Part shown: piece after piece, positions 1 to 13,116 of the stretch
Numbering within the stretch: the stretch's first letter is position 1
Layout of the letters: each line of letters begins with the position of its first letter
Origin: Bolinopsis microptera
Taxonomy: Eukaryota > Ctenophora > Tentaculata > Lobata > Bolinopsidae
Length of the DNA stretch: 64,000 bases
Assembly (NCBI RefSeq): GCF_026151205.1
Contig: NC_087074.1
Coordinates: forward strand, 4,774,001-4,838,000
Reading direction: 5' to 3'
The notes under the pieces: generated by a model
What the model saw: the letters and a program-made list of their open reading frames with translations, nothing else
Databases searched by the model: none
What the model was told of the DNA's origin: nothing
Made by a program: the position numbers and the translations under genes

Positions 1-29
1 CTTGTTATGTTTTTCTCTGTAATAAGTTC

Positions 30-775
30 CGAACAGTTTCGTCTCGATAGGTCACTCAAGGTGATAATCTGAAGACATCTGATGCTCCAACGGGGTTGTT
101 GAGCGTATTTATGATTTATGTGTATTATCAAAATGTTTGACAGTTTCGTCTTGATAGGTCACTGCGGGTGATAATCTAAAGACAACTGCAGCTCCAACAG
201 GGTTTGTTGAGCGTATTTGTGGGTACAAGTTTATTGTTTGGTAGATTTGTCCAGATAGGTCACTGTGGGCGATAATCTGAAGACAGCTGTAGCTCCAACA
301 GGGTTGTTGAGCGTATTTGTGGGTACAAGTTTATTGTTTGATAGATTCGTCCAGATAGGTCACTGCGGGTGATAATCTGAAGACAGCTGTAGCTCCAACA
401 GGGTTGTTGAGCGTATTTAATTATTTGATGGATTCGTCCAGATAGGTCACTGCGGGTGATAATCTGAAGACAGCTATAACCCAAACGGGGTTGTTGACTG
501 TATTTTAATTATATAATGGATTCGTCCAGATAGGTCACTGCGGGTGATAATCTGAAGACAGCTATAACTCAAACGGGGTTGTTGACTGTATTTTAATTAT
601 TTAATGGATCCGTCCAGATAGGTCACTGCGGGTGATAATCTGAAGACAGCTATAACTCAAACGGGGTTGTTGACTGTATTTTAATTATTTAATGGATTCG
701 TCCAGATAGGTCACTGCGGGTGATAATCTGACGACAGCTGTAGCCCAGACGGGGTCTTCGAGCGTATTTTTGTGT
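30..775. repeat. Satellite array, 8 units of about 88-104 bp
   Basis: The phrase GATAGGTCACTGCGGGTGAT recurs eight times, at about 47, 153, 254, 354, 441, 529, 617 and 705. The spacing falls from about 101-104 bp in the first units to exactly 87-88 bp in the last four. Each unit also carries AATCTGAAGACAGCT and GGGTTGTTGA blocks. The last units are nearly identical, which suggests recent local amplification. The array may continue left of the window. Short open frames across it follow the period and are not genes. Confidence 0.9.
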
Positions 776-1104
776 AATTTAACAGTGCAATCTTGAGAGA
801 AATTGGGGCTAGCATTGCTGGAAAAGGAAAACCGGGGAATGTTATTACTGTTCACACTTTTCTCTCTCTTTCGTGACAGAATACTTCTAACCGTGTTTAC
901 CTTTTCTAGCAATGACAAGCAAAGAAGGATAACCGATTGGACTGGGGAGGAGTGTATACATTGGCAGCACACTACCGTCCAATCGGTAAGTATTTATAAT
1001 GTTTAGTTATTAGGTATTTATTTGGAATTGGTTTAATTTGGTGGTAAAGTTATTCTATTATGTAATAAAGTATTTTGTTTTACAGGTTTTGTACATACGA
1101 CAAA
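776..1104. other. Non-coding stretch with one inverted repeat
   Basis: No gene is recognised. ACCGATTGGAC near 930 is mirrored by GTCCAATCGGT near 976, a 12-bp stem with a loop of about 35 nt, followed directly by GTAAGT. This could be part of an old repeat. It directly abuts the satellite. Confidence 0.4.
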
Positions 1105-2307
1105 TACGGGTTTTATTGGTCAACTAAAGGTCTTCTAACATAAACCGCCCCTAAAATGTCACCCACCCCTAAAACGCCACTCTTGATTGATTGGATCCCA
1201 TCTTCTTAGAAAGTATCTTACCTAATCATTTGTAACTCCTAAACATAAAAAAATATCATTCAGACCCTGCCACATCCTGAAATTGAATCTAAATGATGCC
1301 ATAAGGGCATTTTTTTCACTTTGTACGAATTTTTTACTTTTGAAAAAAAAGCGCACAATTTTATAACTCTGGAATTCATTAATATTAACTCGGTTTTGGT
1401 CTAGGATAGTGATATTTACATATTTTAGCAACTTTGTACATATGACTGGAGATATGGAAAGTTATACATTACTCAATATTACTACCCTCCCCTAAAATGT
1501 CACCTGGCCGCCCCCTAGAATGTAATTTTATCAGATTCTGGCTTTGAGACTACAAGCACCATAAAATGAAGGTACCAGCCTATTAAACATCATATTTAGC
1601 ATCTAATGGTAATATTGGAAAGCTTTGGCAGCTCAAGGAATTAGTTTTATTTTATTAATCGCAATAAACATCCCCTAAAATGTCTAATTATCCCCCCTTA
1701 AATGTCATTTTAACCTGATCAAATTACTCAGGCTTTTCCTAAGATGCAATGCATACTCACATTTCGTTAATAGTTGATGTTAATAATTAACAAGTGCCCA
1801 AACAAGAGCTATTATCGCACATCATGCGAACAAAATACAAATTTGACATTTTAGGGGAGAAAAAAAGACATTTTAGGGGGCATATCATAGGTTTACCATA
1901 AACTAGTAAGTACCAAAAACCGTAGTTTTTGACATTCAATTTTGCTAAAAGCAGTCAAATCTAGTCTATAGAGAAGGTCAGATCGATTACTGGGTTGGCT
2001 TAGTTAACTACAGGTCACTATCACCTCTCCTCTTCATCCTATACATAGCAGACATGACACACAACACCCCGGAAGAAGTAAAAAGATATCTAAGCTGCTA
2101 CAAATTTGCTGATGACGGTACACTTATGATTTCCTTCGAGAACATCTCCGGATGCCATGAAAAAATGCAGATGGTTTGTGACCACCTCAGCAAGTGGTGC
2201 ATCAAGAACAAGCTAGTAGTGAACTGTGATACGAATAAAACGGAGGCCATAATCTTGAAAACTGCAGCTTATACTGAAGAACAGAAACCTGCAGAATTAT
2301 GTATTAA

Positions 2308-3288
2308 CTAGTGTAACCCGGCCTTCGGCCGGGATTTCACTGCCGCAGTTAAAAAGGGTAGGAGCATTTACCCGTTGAGTCAGAACCCGCATTAGGTGAG
2401 CAATTCTATTCGGAGTGCCCTCACGTATCCAATGGTATCTTAAACAATAGTAATAGTATCTTAAACAATAATCAATAGAAATTAACCCAGTAACACCACA
2501 CCCGCCTATCATATTTGTGAACACGCACAACATTGTCGTATGAAAGTATGAACTCTCTCTCTCTGCAGTCCAAACAGTTCCCCCTCCCCTAATAAGATTA
2601 TAGTATAGACAGCGAATCTTACCCGGGTAACTCAATTACACTAATTATGCAGCTACATATATATATGCGAGCCCCGTAACTCTTACCGTTCTGCTCAAGC
2701 CATTTTATGTAACATTTGTGGTACAAAACCATCAATTAAACCACCTACCAACGACCGATTTAAAAAACCTTTATCATTTAACTTCGTCAGAGTTTTGTCG
2801 GCACTTTACCGAAAAAATCAGTCCTGCAACTCTTACCGTTTTCTTGATGTAATCAATAGAAATTAACCCTTAACACCACACCCGCCTATCATATTTGTGA
2901 ACACGCATAACATTGTCGTATGAAAGTATGAACTCTCTCTCTCTGCAGTCCAAACAGTTCCCCCTCCCCTAATAAGATTATAGTATAGACAGCGAATCTT
3001 ACCCGGGTAACTCAATTACACTAATTATGCAGCTACATATATATATGCGAGCCCCGTAACTCTTACCGTTCTGCTCAAGCCATTTTATGTAACATTTGTG
3101 GTACAAAACCATCAATTAAACCACCTACCAACGACCGATTTAAAAAACCTTTATCATTTAACTTCGTCAGAGTTTTGTCGGCACTTTACCGAAAAAATCA
3201 GTCCCGCAACTCTTACCGTTTTCTTGATTAAGCCGCTCGGAAATTACAAACAGACAGACAGACACACATTCTGGGATTATTAGTTAGA
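2308..3288 (-). mobile_element. Non-autonomous Helitron
   Basis: Read on the minus strand it starts with TC (TCTAACTAATAATCCC) and ends with the GC hairpin CCCGGCCGAAGGCCGGG, five bases (TTACA), then CTAG. Those are the Helitron termini. The flanking bases are A and T with no duplication. Removing it joins the LINE reading frame (LCIN then GKSINYV) without loss. It carries no Rep/helicase gene. Most of its interior is a 381-bp tandem duplication. Confidence 0.88.
2470..3230. repeat. Two tandem 381-bp copies inside the Helitron
   Basis: The block starting AATCAATAGAAATTAACCC at 2470 is repeated almost unchanged at 2851 and ends near 3230. Differences are few (for example CCCAG versus CCCT after the start), so the duplication is recent compared with the decay of the host LINE. 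Confidence 0.9.
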
Positions 3289-6123
3289 TGGGAAAAGTAT
3301 CAACTACGTCCAAAGTTCAAAGGTCCTTGGGGTAATAGTAGATGAAGACCTCAATTTCAAGAAACATGCGTCTCAAAAACTTGAAGAATGCAAAAGAAAG
3401 TGGGGATTAATAACAAAATCAACTAACCGCAACTACGGTCTAAACGTTTACAGCCTCACTCTCCTGCTTAAAACAATGGTCCTCACTAAACTGTTCAACG
3501 CAGCACCTATTTGGCTTCACAAGTGTCTCAATCAATTTAAAAGCTTCTGGAATAAAATCATTCTAAAATATCTGGATCAGTCCTGAATCCACAAAGGGAA
3601 TTAACCGAACTTGCTCTCCACCTCCCACCACTGGATGTGCAACTCGAAGCTCTTTCGGTTAAATTCATGTGCAAAGTACTCACACAAGGTGACAACCTCT
3701 CAGCTACACTCAGCTATACTCCAAGTTGACGAAAGCAGAATACCAAGCTTTCATGTCTTAACAATGTCACTGAAAAAGTACTTCCTTTGGAAAGAAATTA
3801 AGTCACACGGAACCAGAATGATAGACCTAACGCAGCAACATTTCAAGGATCTGGCCTATTACACTCAGGCAGACATAATGAGCTACAAAAATAAGATCTG
3901 GATTGACAGCATCGAAACAAATCTGCAATGCAGAACTGTCAGTAACAACAAGGAGACCAAGATACTTGGTGTGATCACAAAGATCAAAAACAGTGGGCTG
4001 CTCCTAGACAAAAACAACTTCTTATTCGGGCACAACACGAGTAAAAATCTGGACAGCCGAATAATGGACTACATTCACGGCAGCTCACCACTCTTTGCGA
4101 ATATCCAAAAGATCATGGGTGGTGACAGTGGTGAGGCCTGTCGTTTCTGCAACAGCTTCGATGATTCTCCTGTACACCAGCTCCTATTGTGTCTGGAGGT
4201 GCAACACCAGTTACCTGCAGCTAAAAGAAGAGCTGGGTGGGGCTGACTCACATTCCTATCTAGATGAAGTGTTAACAAAAAGCAGCACACAAAAAGCATT
4301 CATTAGAAGAGTCGAATTTCTTTGGGGTCAAAATGATGCTCTCCAGGATTTATCCAACTAAACTGAGAAAAGACAATTTTTTTTGAGAAAAGACAATTTT
4401 ATTATTTATCACCAATTCAATACATAATCAATAAATATATATCCGAATAAATTTGATTAAAAATTAAATGATACAAGTATGCTAGCAGCTAGCGTGCTTA
4501 TATTTGATAAATATTCACGCTGTTAAAATGGGTTTTACCACACCGCCACTCACATTAGCACAGTTGGTGAACGGACCCAGGCGCTGTTAAGCTTTTATGA
4601 GCCCTGGTTGACTGCTGAGAGTGGCGAAGGGGCTGATATTAATTTTATCTTAGTTTAACCTAGATTCCAATAAAATTTTAGTTTTGTGTTATAATTATAT
4701 GATTTTTATGCGATATTTAAGTTACAGCTGCTCGCAATACATTATTGCTTAAAAAACTAGAAAGATCATAGAATAAAGACTCTGCAAACATCTCAGAGAA
4801 ATAACACCACCGTAAAGATTAAAGAGGGAGGATCCTGGACCCCGAAATCCACCACTTTTCTGTACTTTCAGAGGTACCAATGTGGCAGGAAACCAGGGCT
4901 CATGCTGCCGCTGAGCTAAAGCAGTAGAGGGGATGGCGGCTTCTCTAGGATCTAACACGTCCTGAAGCAGACCAACAATGAAACAAGAAATTCAATGAAA
5001 CAAGAAATTTAATTTTAGCACATTTTACAGAATAAAAAGATGTAAAACAATTCATAAAATATAATGCCCAACACTATGTCCCAACGCACTGGTGTTGGGA
5101 TGTCTGCCCCCGGTGCCTGTCCGGGTCAATAAAGCAGTCAAGCATCATGTATGTTATGTTGAGCATTCTCAACCAACAAATGTGGGAACTCCCACAAAAC
5201 ACCAAAACAGATCTAAAGAGACACTTAACAACATTGGAAAAATAGACTGCAATTTGTTTATATAATTTATAAAGCGTATATTATTGCCCACGTTAAGGGG
5301 CCTGTTAATAATTTATTAAATTATTAGCTATTTTAGATTTAATAATAATAATAATAACAGGTCACTAAAATTGCCAAAATGCAGGATGATGTTAAAAATC
5401 CCAAAAAATGCAATTAAAACATGCAATTTGCACTAGGTTAAAATCACATTGAATCCATTTCTTTTGTGCCAATTGTTAGTTTATAACTAGATAATCTAAC
5501 TACAGGTGTAAATTTTGTTGACTGAGTTACTGTTTTTCCGTAAGTTCTGGGTATTCAAAAAAAAGTCCCCAAAATGTCACAAAAAGTAAATTGACTAAAT
5601 TCCACCATTTTTTTTTCAACAGAGAGAGAAATTCTGGTCGACACCTCTCAGAAATAGGTTATTTTTGTCCCAGAAGTGATTAAAATTAATAATTGAGCAA
5701 CATTCTGAGTGCTACACAACCTGTTTTAGCTGACGTTTTAGGGGTGGTGCACGTGACATTTTAGGGGGTGATTACGGTTTTGAGGTACTTCCTTTAGTGA
5801 GTGAATGTTTTCAAGTAGCTTAATGTTTTAATAAGACAAAACAAATAGTACTAGTGACAAAAGATAAATCAGGCCTCCTGTACATTTTGTAATTATCACA
5901 TGTATATAGAGTTGACATTTTAGGGGTGGTGTTTTAAAAGTGACTCCATTTCAACGTCAAAAAAGTTGTACCTGATTTTATTTTCAAATCTCCAAATCTT
6001 CCTGGCAGGCTAGAAAAAGGTTTAAATATTATTCCTAGACACTTCAGAACCCTGTAAATTTAGCCCTAACTCGGCAATCTGGGCCCAAAAAACAGGTAAT
6101 GTTTTAGGGGCGGTTTACCCGTA

Positions 6124-8486
<2,363 letters not shown>

Positions 8487-8662
8487 AATTGCCAGGAATG
8501 TTCTTAAATACAACTGTTATACTTGAATTGTTCTGATTAGACACACTTTATTAGATACCAGAGTATTCAGGGGTAAAAACTGTCAGTTTATTTCCACTTT
8601 TATATTATAAGTTCACTAACGAGGTATGATCAATGATTGCATATACAGTCTAGAAATTATCT

Positions 8663-8690
8663 CACAGTGGGCTACCATGCTAGCATAGGC
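8663..8690 (+). promoter_or_regulatory. Transposon left end, RSS-like, 6-bp spacer
   Basis: Heptamer CACAGTG (8663-8669), six bases GGCTAC, then the inner block CATGCTAGCATAGGC. The inner block is identical at the other end. This is the likely transposase binding and cleavage end, lying downstream of the transposase gene. Confidence 0.8.
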
Positions 8691-9381
8691 CTAAAATCGA
8701 CTTTCTTAAATTTCTTTGAAAATAAGCTTTCCTTATTGTAAAACGCTAGCCCGATTTCATGCAAAAAACCGTAATTAAAAACTTTGCAAGATGCCAAAAT
8801 GGCGTCGCGTGAAAAAATAGCATTTTTCACTGTCAAGAAATTTTGCCTTTTTTAGCCAAAAATTGCCTAATATTTATTATTTTGGGCTAAAATGCCTGAT
8901 CAAGGCAGTTTTTAATAATTGAAATACAGTATAGTACTTCAGAATACTCAGACATCTAAAAAAACTGTGTGACTTTAACATTTTCACCTGATTTTTGACC
9001 GCGCCTTTTTTATGGCGTGTATTTTAGGCAATTTTTGGGGTATTTAATGACAGAAATCGTTGTTGGTTTGCAATAGTTCGGTATAATGCATGGTATCATC
9101 AGAAAGCTTAGACAATTCCCTATCAGATGCAATAAGAATCACTTTGGGAACTTTTGGGCACTTGGTGATTCGATTTTTTGAAAATTCTGGATATGGAGAC
9201 AATTTTAGCTAATTTTGGCCCATTTTGACAAATATTTTTCATTTTTTTAAGAAAACAACTGAGTAATAGTAAGGTAATGTTTACGTTCATGAGGAATAAA
9301 TAATCAATTACATAATGAAGTCTGAACAACGAATAAACGTTAAATATGATAAAATACAGATCAAATTGACAAATTAACTAA

Positions 9382-11740
9382 TTAACTGAAGAAATTATCA
9401 ACTGCTGTGTCTTCGCTCTGAAGCGCGCACTGGACTCTCGCAGGACACCACCTTCTGCTGTGACCTCTCATATCACAGTGTTTACAGTAAGGCAGTGTTG
9501 CCAACCGCATTTCTTGAATGACAGGATCACTATTCACCCAAAGTCTCTTGGCACAGTCGAACAAGTTGTCGTGTTGACTCCGCTTACGTGAGAGTCTGAT
9601 CCTGTAACGCCGCAGTAACTTGTTACAGGCTTCGATTCCACCCTCAGACACGTTACCAAGAGCCTGGTTTTCATTCAGCTTGACAAGTTCCCAGGAATGA
9701 GCCAATAGTTTGTGTACTGAGGGTGAAAGTCGAGCTACTGGTGAGGGAAACGTTATCAGTATCAGTTTGTAAGTTTCTTTACAGAAACTTTCCAAGTCCT
9801 CAGCTTTCTGTGCACTAAGTCTCCGTGTGGAACTTATTACCCGTAACACCACTGCTAGCCTCTTCATAACCTCTCTCAGAGGGCCACGTTTCCTCTCAGG
9901 AACCAGTTGAAGAAGGATTTCTCTGGTTGAGGTGTCAAAGAGAAGTCGTCTTGCCACGTTCCCAGTTGTGGTCGTTCCTCCATTCCCAGTACTGTCTGGA
10001 AATGCAATTTTAAGGCCAGTCTGCTCGAGCATGTGTTCCTGAACCTGTTTTTTGGCCTGCTTGATAAATTGCAGGTCCCTCATATTCACACTCTCAGACC
10101 AATGATCTACACATGCTATTTGGTGGTACGTGAGTTTTAGCACCCAGTCAATAGTACGCAGCAACATGTGCAGGCATTGGATTGACTCCACTTCTTTTTC
10201 TACAGTGGGGGGTCGCACCATGCCCTTCCTTACATCGTAATCACCTCTTTTTGGAACAATTACTCCAAACTCATCAGCAAGACTTGCTGCTAGTTCATTT
10301 GTTTCCTCAAAACTCCGCTGTTTGCTGAACTCATCAACTTTATTGCACTCATGTGATTCGTCAGCAGAAAAGAAACACAGATCGCAATACGCTCCTCCCA
10401 AACCCGTGACTGCATCCACTGCTTTTCTGTCCATGGCAGTCAACCTGATAATGACACTAACCCTCACATTATTGTCATGTACACAAACAACAAATCTCTC
10501 CTGCTCTAGTTCTCCCATCTCACGTGTCACAGGTCCATATATCTTTAACGCCTCGATGGTCTCCTTGCCAAGTTGCAGGATGATCGGTCTAGGTGAATAA
10601 ACTTACATGAAATTATATTAACTTATTAATTGAAATATATCAAATACACATTTAAGATATATTTGGTATCGATTCATTCATTGTGACTCTCATTGTAACA
10701 AAACAATATAATAGACAAACAAACCTGTGAGTATTCTGTGACTGAGGATAAGGTTGAGTCCACACATTATCACCTCCATAGCGGATTGAAATGGGACATA
10801 TCATGGCCATGATGATATTATTCGTAGCCGCAGAGCCCTTCTGATTAAATATAGAATGTCCCCCACTACCGTCAAAGCCTGCCTTAAACGTGACCTCAGC
10901 TAGTTTGTCTTGGCTAAAGTCCAATGCCAGTGTACTCAGTTGTCTCTGACACGTCATCGTAATTGCTGGGATTAGTGGGTACTTCACTCCAGAGTAGGGA
11001 GGGGACAGAGGCTCAGCATTAGGAGTTATTTTAGTGTTATGAGAAGCAACTGCATCATAACACGGTACAACATGATCACCCACTTCACTCTTCAAAATCC
11101 CTCTCAGCTTTTTGTAAGACGATTTTCCTATTTCAAGTGTAGAGAGAAGTAAGGAAGCTGAGGGAACACTAATTTCCTTGACAATGTGAAGGGGCTGACC
11201 GGTGATCAGGCGCTCTGCAAAGTCAGCTACCTCTTTGTTTTTGGAATAAGAAGCACGAAACAAGTGCATTCCTAACAACTGGATGACTGTTATATCTTCT
11301 AACTTAGCAGTTTCTTGTATGTTGCTGTACTGTGAGTCCAGCCGCCGGTGCTGCTGGGACTTAGACAACTTGAGGATGTGCAGTCTACATTTCTTGGGTG
11401 CTGGTGATTCTTCAGCTTCATCGCCTTCATCATCACTAAGCTCAACAAACAGCTCCTTTGTTGACATGTCGACAGTGTAGAAGTCAGCTTCATCCTCAAT
11501 ATCTAGCAGCGAGTCTCGCGAGACTCGACTTTTTTCAGTATTAGAACAATGCCTTTTCTTCTCCTGAACTCTCTTCAATTTCAGCCACTTGCTTTTGTGA
11601 AGGTCATGAGGGAAAACTGCACAGAAACGCTTGTTGACAGCTGACGAATACATCTGTAACGATGGTCGAGCTGTTTTAAATGGTTTTGATTGGATGAAAA
11701 TTTGATATGCATCAGCCAAAGTGATGGTCTTAACAGACAT
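9382..11740 (-). CDS. RAG1-like (Transib) transposase, 740 aa, two exons
   Basis: Exon 1 is 11740-10725 and exon 2 is 10588-9382. The 136-bp intron has GT-AG ends, phases match, and the join reads ...NTHR-PIILQLGKET, the Transib-type RPI..Q..KET signature. As a DDE transposase/recombinase it would cut DNA at CACAGTG ends by a nick-hairpin mechanism (family knowledge). Visible residues: first Asp in GFDGSGG (D290); second Asp in TAMDRKAV (D392); Glu in SEGGIEACNK (E658). A CxxC pair (C407, C410) and HKLLAH (H631, H636) match the two halves of the RAG1 zinc site. A C-terminal CKHCDMRGHSRRWC fits the CX2CX3GHX4C tail known from RAG1-like transposases. The N-terminus has an acidic patch (about 80-112) and no RING. 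The frame is open throughout, so it looks functional. The start is the first Met of exon 1. Confidence 0.92.
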
Positions 11741-12551
11741 GATAACCTGTGGTGGATGTAATATGATATGATATGATCATGATGAATGATTTAGGGTTGA
11801 AATGAATTGTCAGGATGAAAGAATCAAATGATTGAATCGTGTACAAGTGAGTACAGTAAATATCAACAATTTTTCAGTGGATCTACTGAGTAAATTTACT
11901 ATGAATACTTGAGTTTGAAGATGAAACAATGAATTACAATATAAATTAAACTGTACAGTGTATACTACAATTTCCTATTTTCAAAGTTTCATTTTACAGT
12001 ATTGCAATGAGTTCACCGGTGAAAGTGATTGCTGGTCAATGAATCATTGGACAAATGCCCTCTTCTACCACTCTACTGAAGGACTGGCCACTCAGATTTG
12101 TGGGTGGCCAGCCCAGATTAGATTATTGGATGCAAAGATTCCACTTTGAATGAATAAAGAACAAATTAGAAAATATCCCTGTGTTTAGAGTCTGTTATGA
12201 TTTTTTCTTTAAATTTCATCAAAATACACTTCAGCGCAAGCTGCATCAGGAAGCCAAAATAATCCTGTAAAGCCCAATTTGTTAGACTCTAATACTTCTA
12301 AAATTTGTCTTAAAGGATTCCCTTGGACCCCAAACCCATAAAAACACTTTGAAGGCTGTTAATAGCCAACTGACTCGTCATTTTTCGAAAATAATCTCGC
12401 GCGTATAAAATCTGAAAAATCTGAAAATTTTAAAAACTGTCCATTACTCACTCTGTGATGCCCCTAAAGCTTTGAGACTTGCTTAAAACGTTTTTTTGGG
12501 CCAAACAACCCCTAAGAACAACCCATCAGCTTAAAATATATCTCCTAACAT

Positions 12552-12589
12552 GCCTATGCTAGCATGACCCCCCCGCGCAGCCCACTGTG
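12552..12589 (-). promoter_or_regulatory. Transposon right end, RSS-like, 16-bp spacer
   Basis: Read inward on the minus strand: CACAGTG, sixteen bases (starting GGCTGCGCGG), then the same CATGCTAGCATAGGC block as the left end. The spacer is exactly 10 bp longer than at 8663. This end is upstream of the transposase gene and may also hold its promoter. Confidence 0.8.
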
Positions 12590-12619
12590 TATCTCCACAT
12601 ATGTTTAAAGCTATGTTTG

Positions 12620-12748
12620 TGTTATGAATCGTTGTGACAAGGTAAACGCAAGACTAAAAGCTAAAAGCTAAACCAAAACCAAAACCCAGGTAGTCATCCT
12701 GAATAGTATATCGGTTAATCATACAATAAATTACTAGAATATATAACA
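12620..12748 (-). repeat. 3' LTR of the gypsy element
   Basis: 129 bp, begins TG and ends CA in plus orientation, same length and apparently same sequence as 17437-17565. Very short for a gypsy LTR. Confidence 0.9.
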
Positions 12749-13116
12749 TCCCGTTCAACTAAAAAGTGTTAAAAACAATATAGATTTAATAATTTAACTG
12801 AATTCGTAAAAAAATGTGATATAAATCAATCGTACAAAATTTAAAATGTTTGAAAACGTGGTCAAAATGAAATCTACAAAATTGTTAAGTGAACTCACGT
12901 GAAAATGTTGAAACGTTTTGCGCTCGCTACACGATTTAAAACTTAGCGCATTCCGTTTAAAACAAAAAATAACGTGTTTCTCTTCAAAACATAAACGTGA
13001 CAGGGAATATTTATAACTTTACGTTTGATCTGGATAATTTAACTGGATTAATGTGTGGTTAGATTTACACATTCAAAATAAAACAATTGTCATAAAATGT
13101 GATAATGAAACGTGTT

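Larger units (their letters stand above)
2021..5356 (+). mobile_element. 5'-truncated LINE inserted in element A
   Basis: The 11-bp direct repeat ACAGGTCACTA lies at 2010-2020 and 5357-5367, and the right copy follows an (AAT)n tail, the signature of target-primed insertion. Coding sequence starts inside the reverse transcriptase (SPLLFILYIAD, then a FADD catalytic motif near 2110). It continues past the Helitron at 2308-3288 to a C-terminal cysteine-histidine region (CRFC...H...LC near 4140-4195). The coding part is decayed, with frame changes around 3580 and 4200. From about 4375 to 5356 is an AT-rich 3' part with small hairpins, for example CCCAACAC / GTGTTGGG near 5068-5100. The clade is I- or Jockey-like by eye. 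Confidence 0.75.
1107..6121. mobile_element. TA-flanked inverted-repeat element with iterated CCCCTAAAATGTCA motif (element A)
   Basis: The right end reads GGGGCGGTTTACCCG followed by TA at 6122. The left end has TA at 1105, CGGGT, about 31 extra bases, then AAACCGCCCC. The terminal inverted repeat is therefore CGGGTAAACCGCCCC, with a TA target duplication and a small insertion on the left. The motif CCCCTAAAATGTCA or its complement recurs near 1146, 1490, 1675, 1848, 1872, 5567, 5740, 5752, 5912 and 6100. It is forward in the left part and mostly reversed toward the right. No transposase is seen. Its length is inflated by the LINE at 2021-5356; without it the element is about 1.7 kb. The superfamily is not identified. 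Confidence 0.65.
8663..12589 (-). mobile_element. Transib-family (RAG1-like) DNA transposon, apparently complete
   Basis: The ends are CACAGTGGGCT at 8663 and its complement AGCCCACTGTG at 12589. They are flanked by the 5-bp direct repeat TATCT (8658-8662 and 12590-12594). The empty site AAATTATCTCCACATATG exists in paralogous zinc-finger units (for example near 26277), so the boundaries are exact. CACAGTG is the consensus heptamer of V(D)J recombination signals, and 5-bp duplications are the rule for Transib and ProtoRAG. The element is 3,927 bp and encodes one two-exon RAG1-like transposase on the minus strand. No RAG2-like kelch gene is present. Ends and flanks look young. Confidence 0.93.

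Noticed and set aside
30-775. Evenly spaced repeats that could suggest a CRISPR array
   Set aside because: Whole units repeat, not short repeats with unique spacers, and the DNA is eukaryotic.
8663-12589. ProtoRAG-type element with a RAG2-like partner
   Set aside because: No kelch-like frame on either strand in the remaining 1.5 kb of the element.
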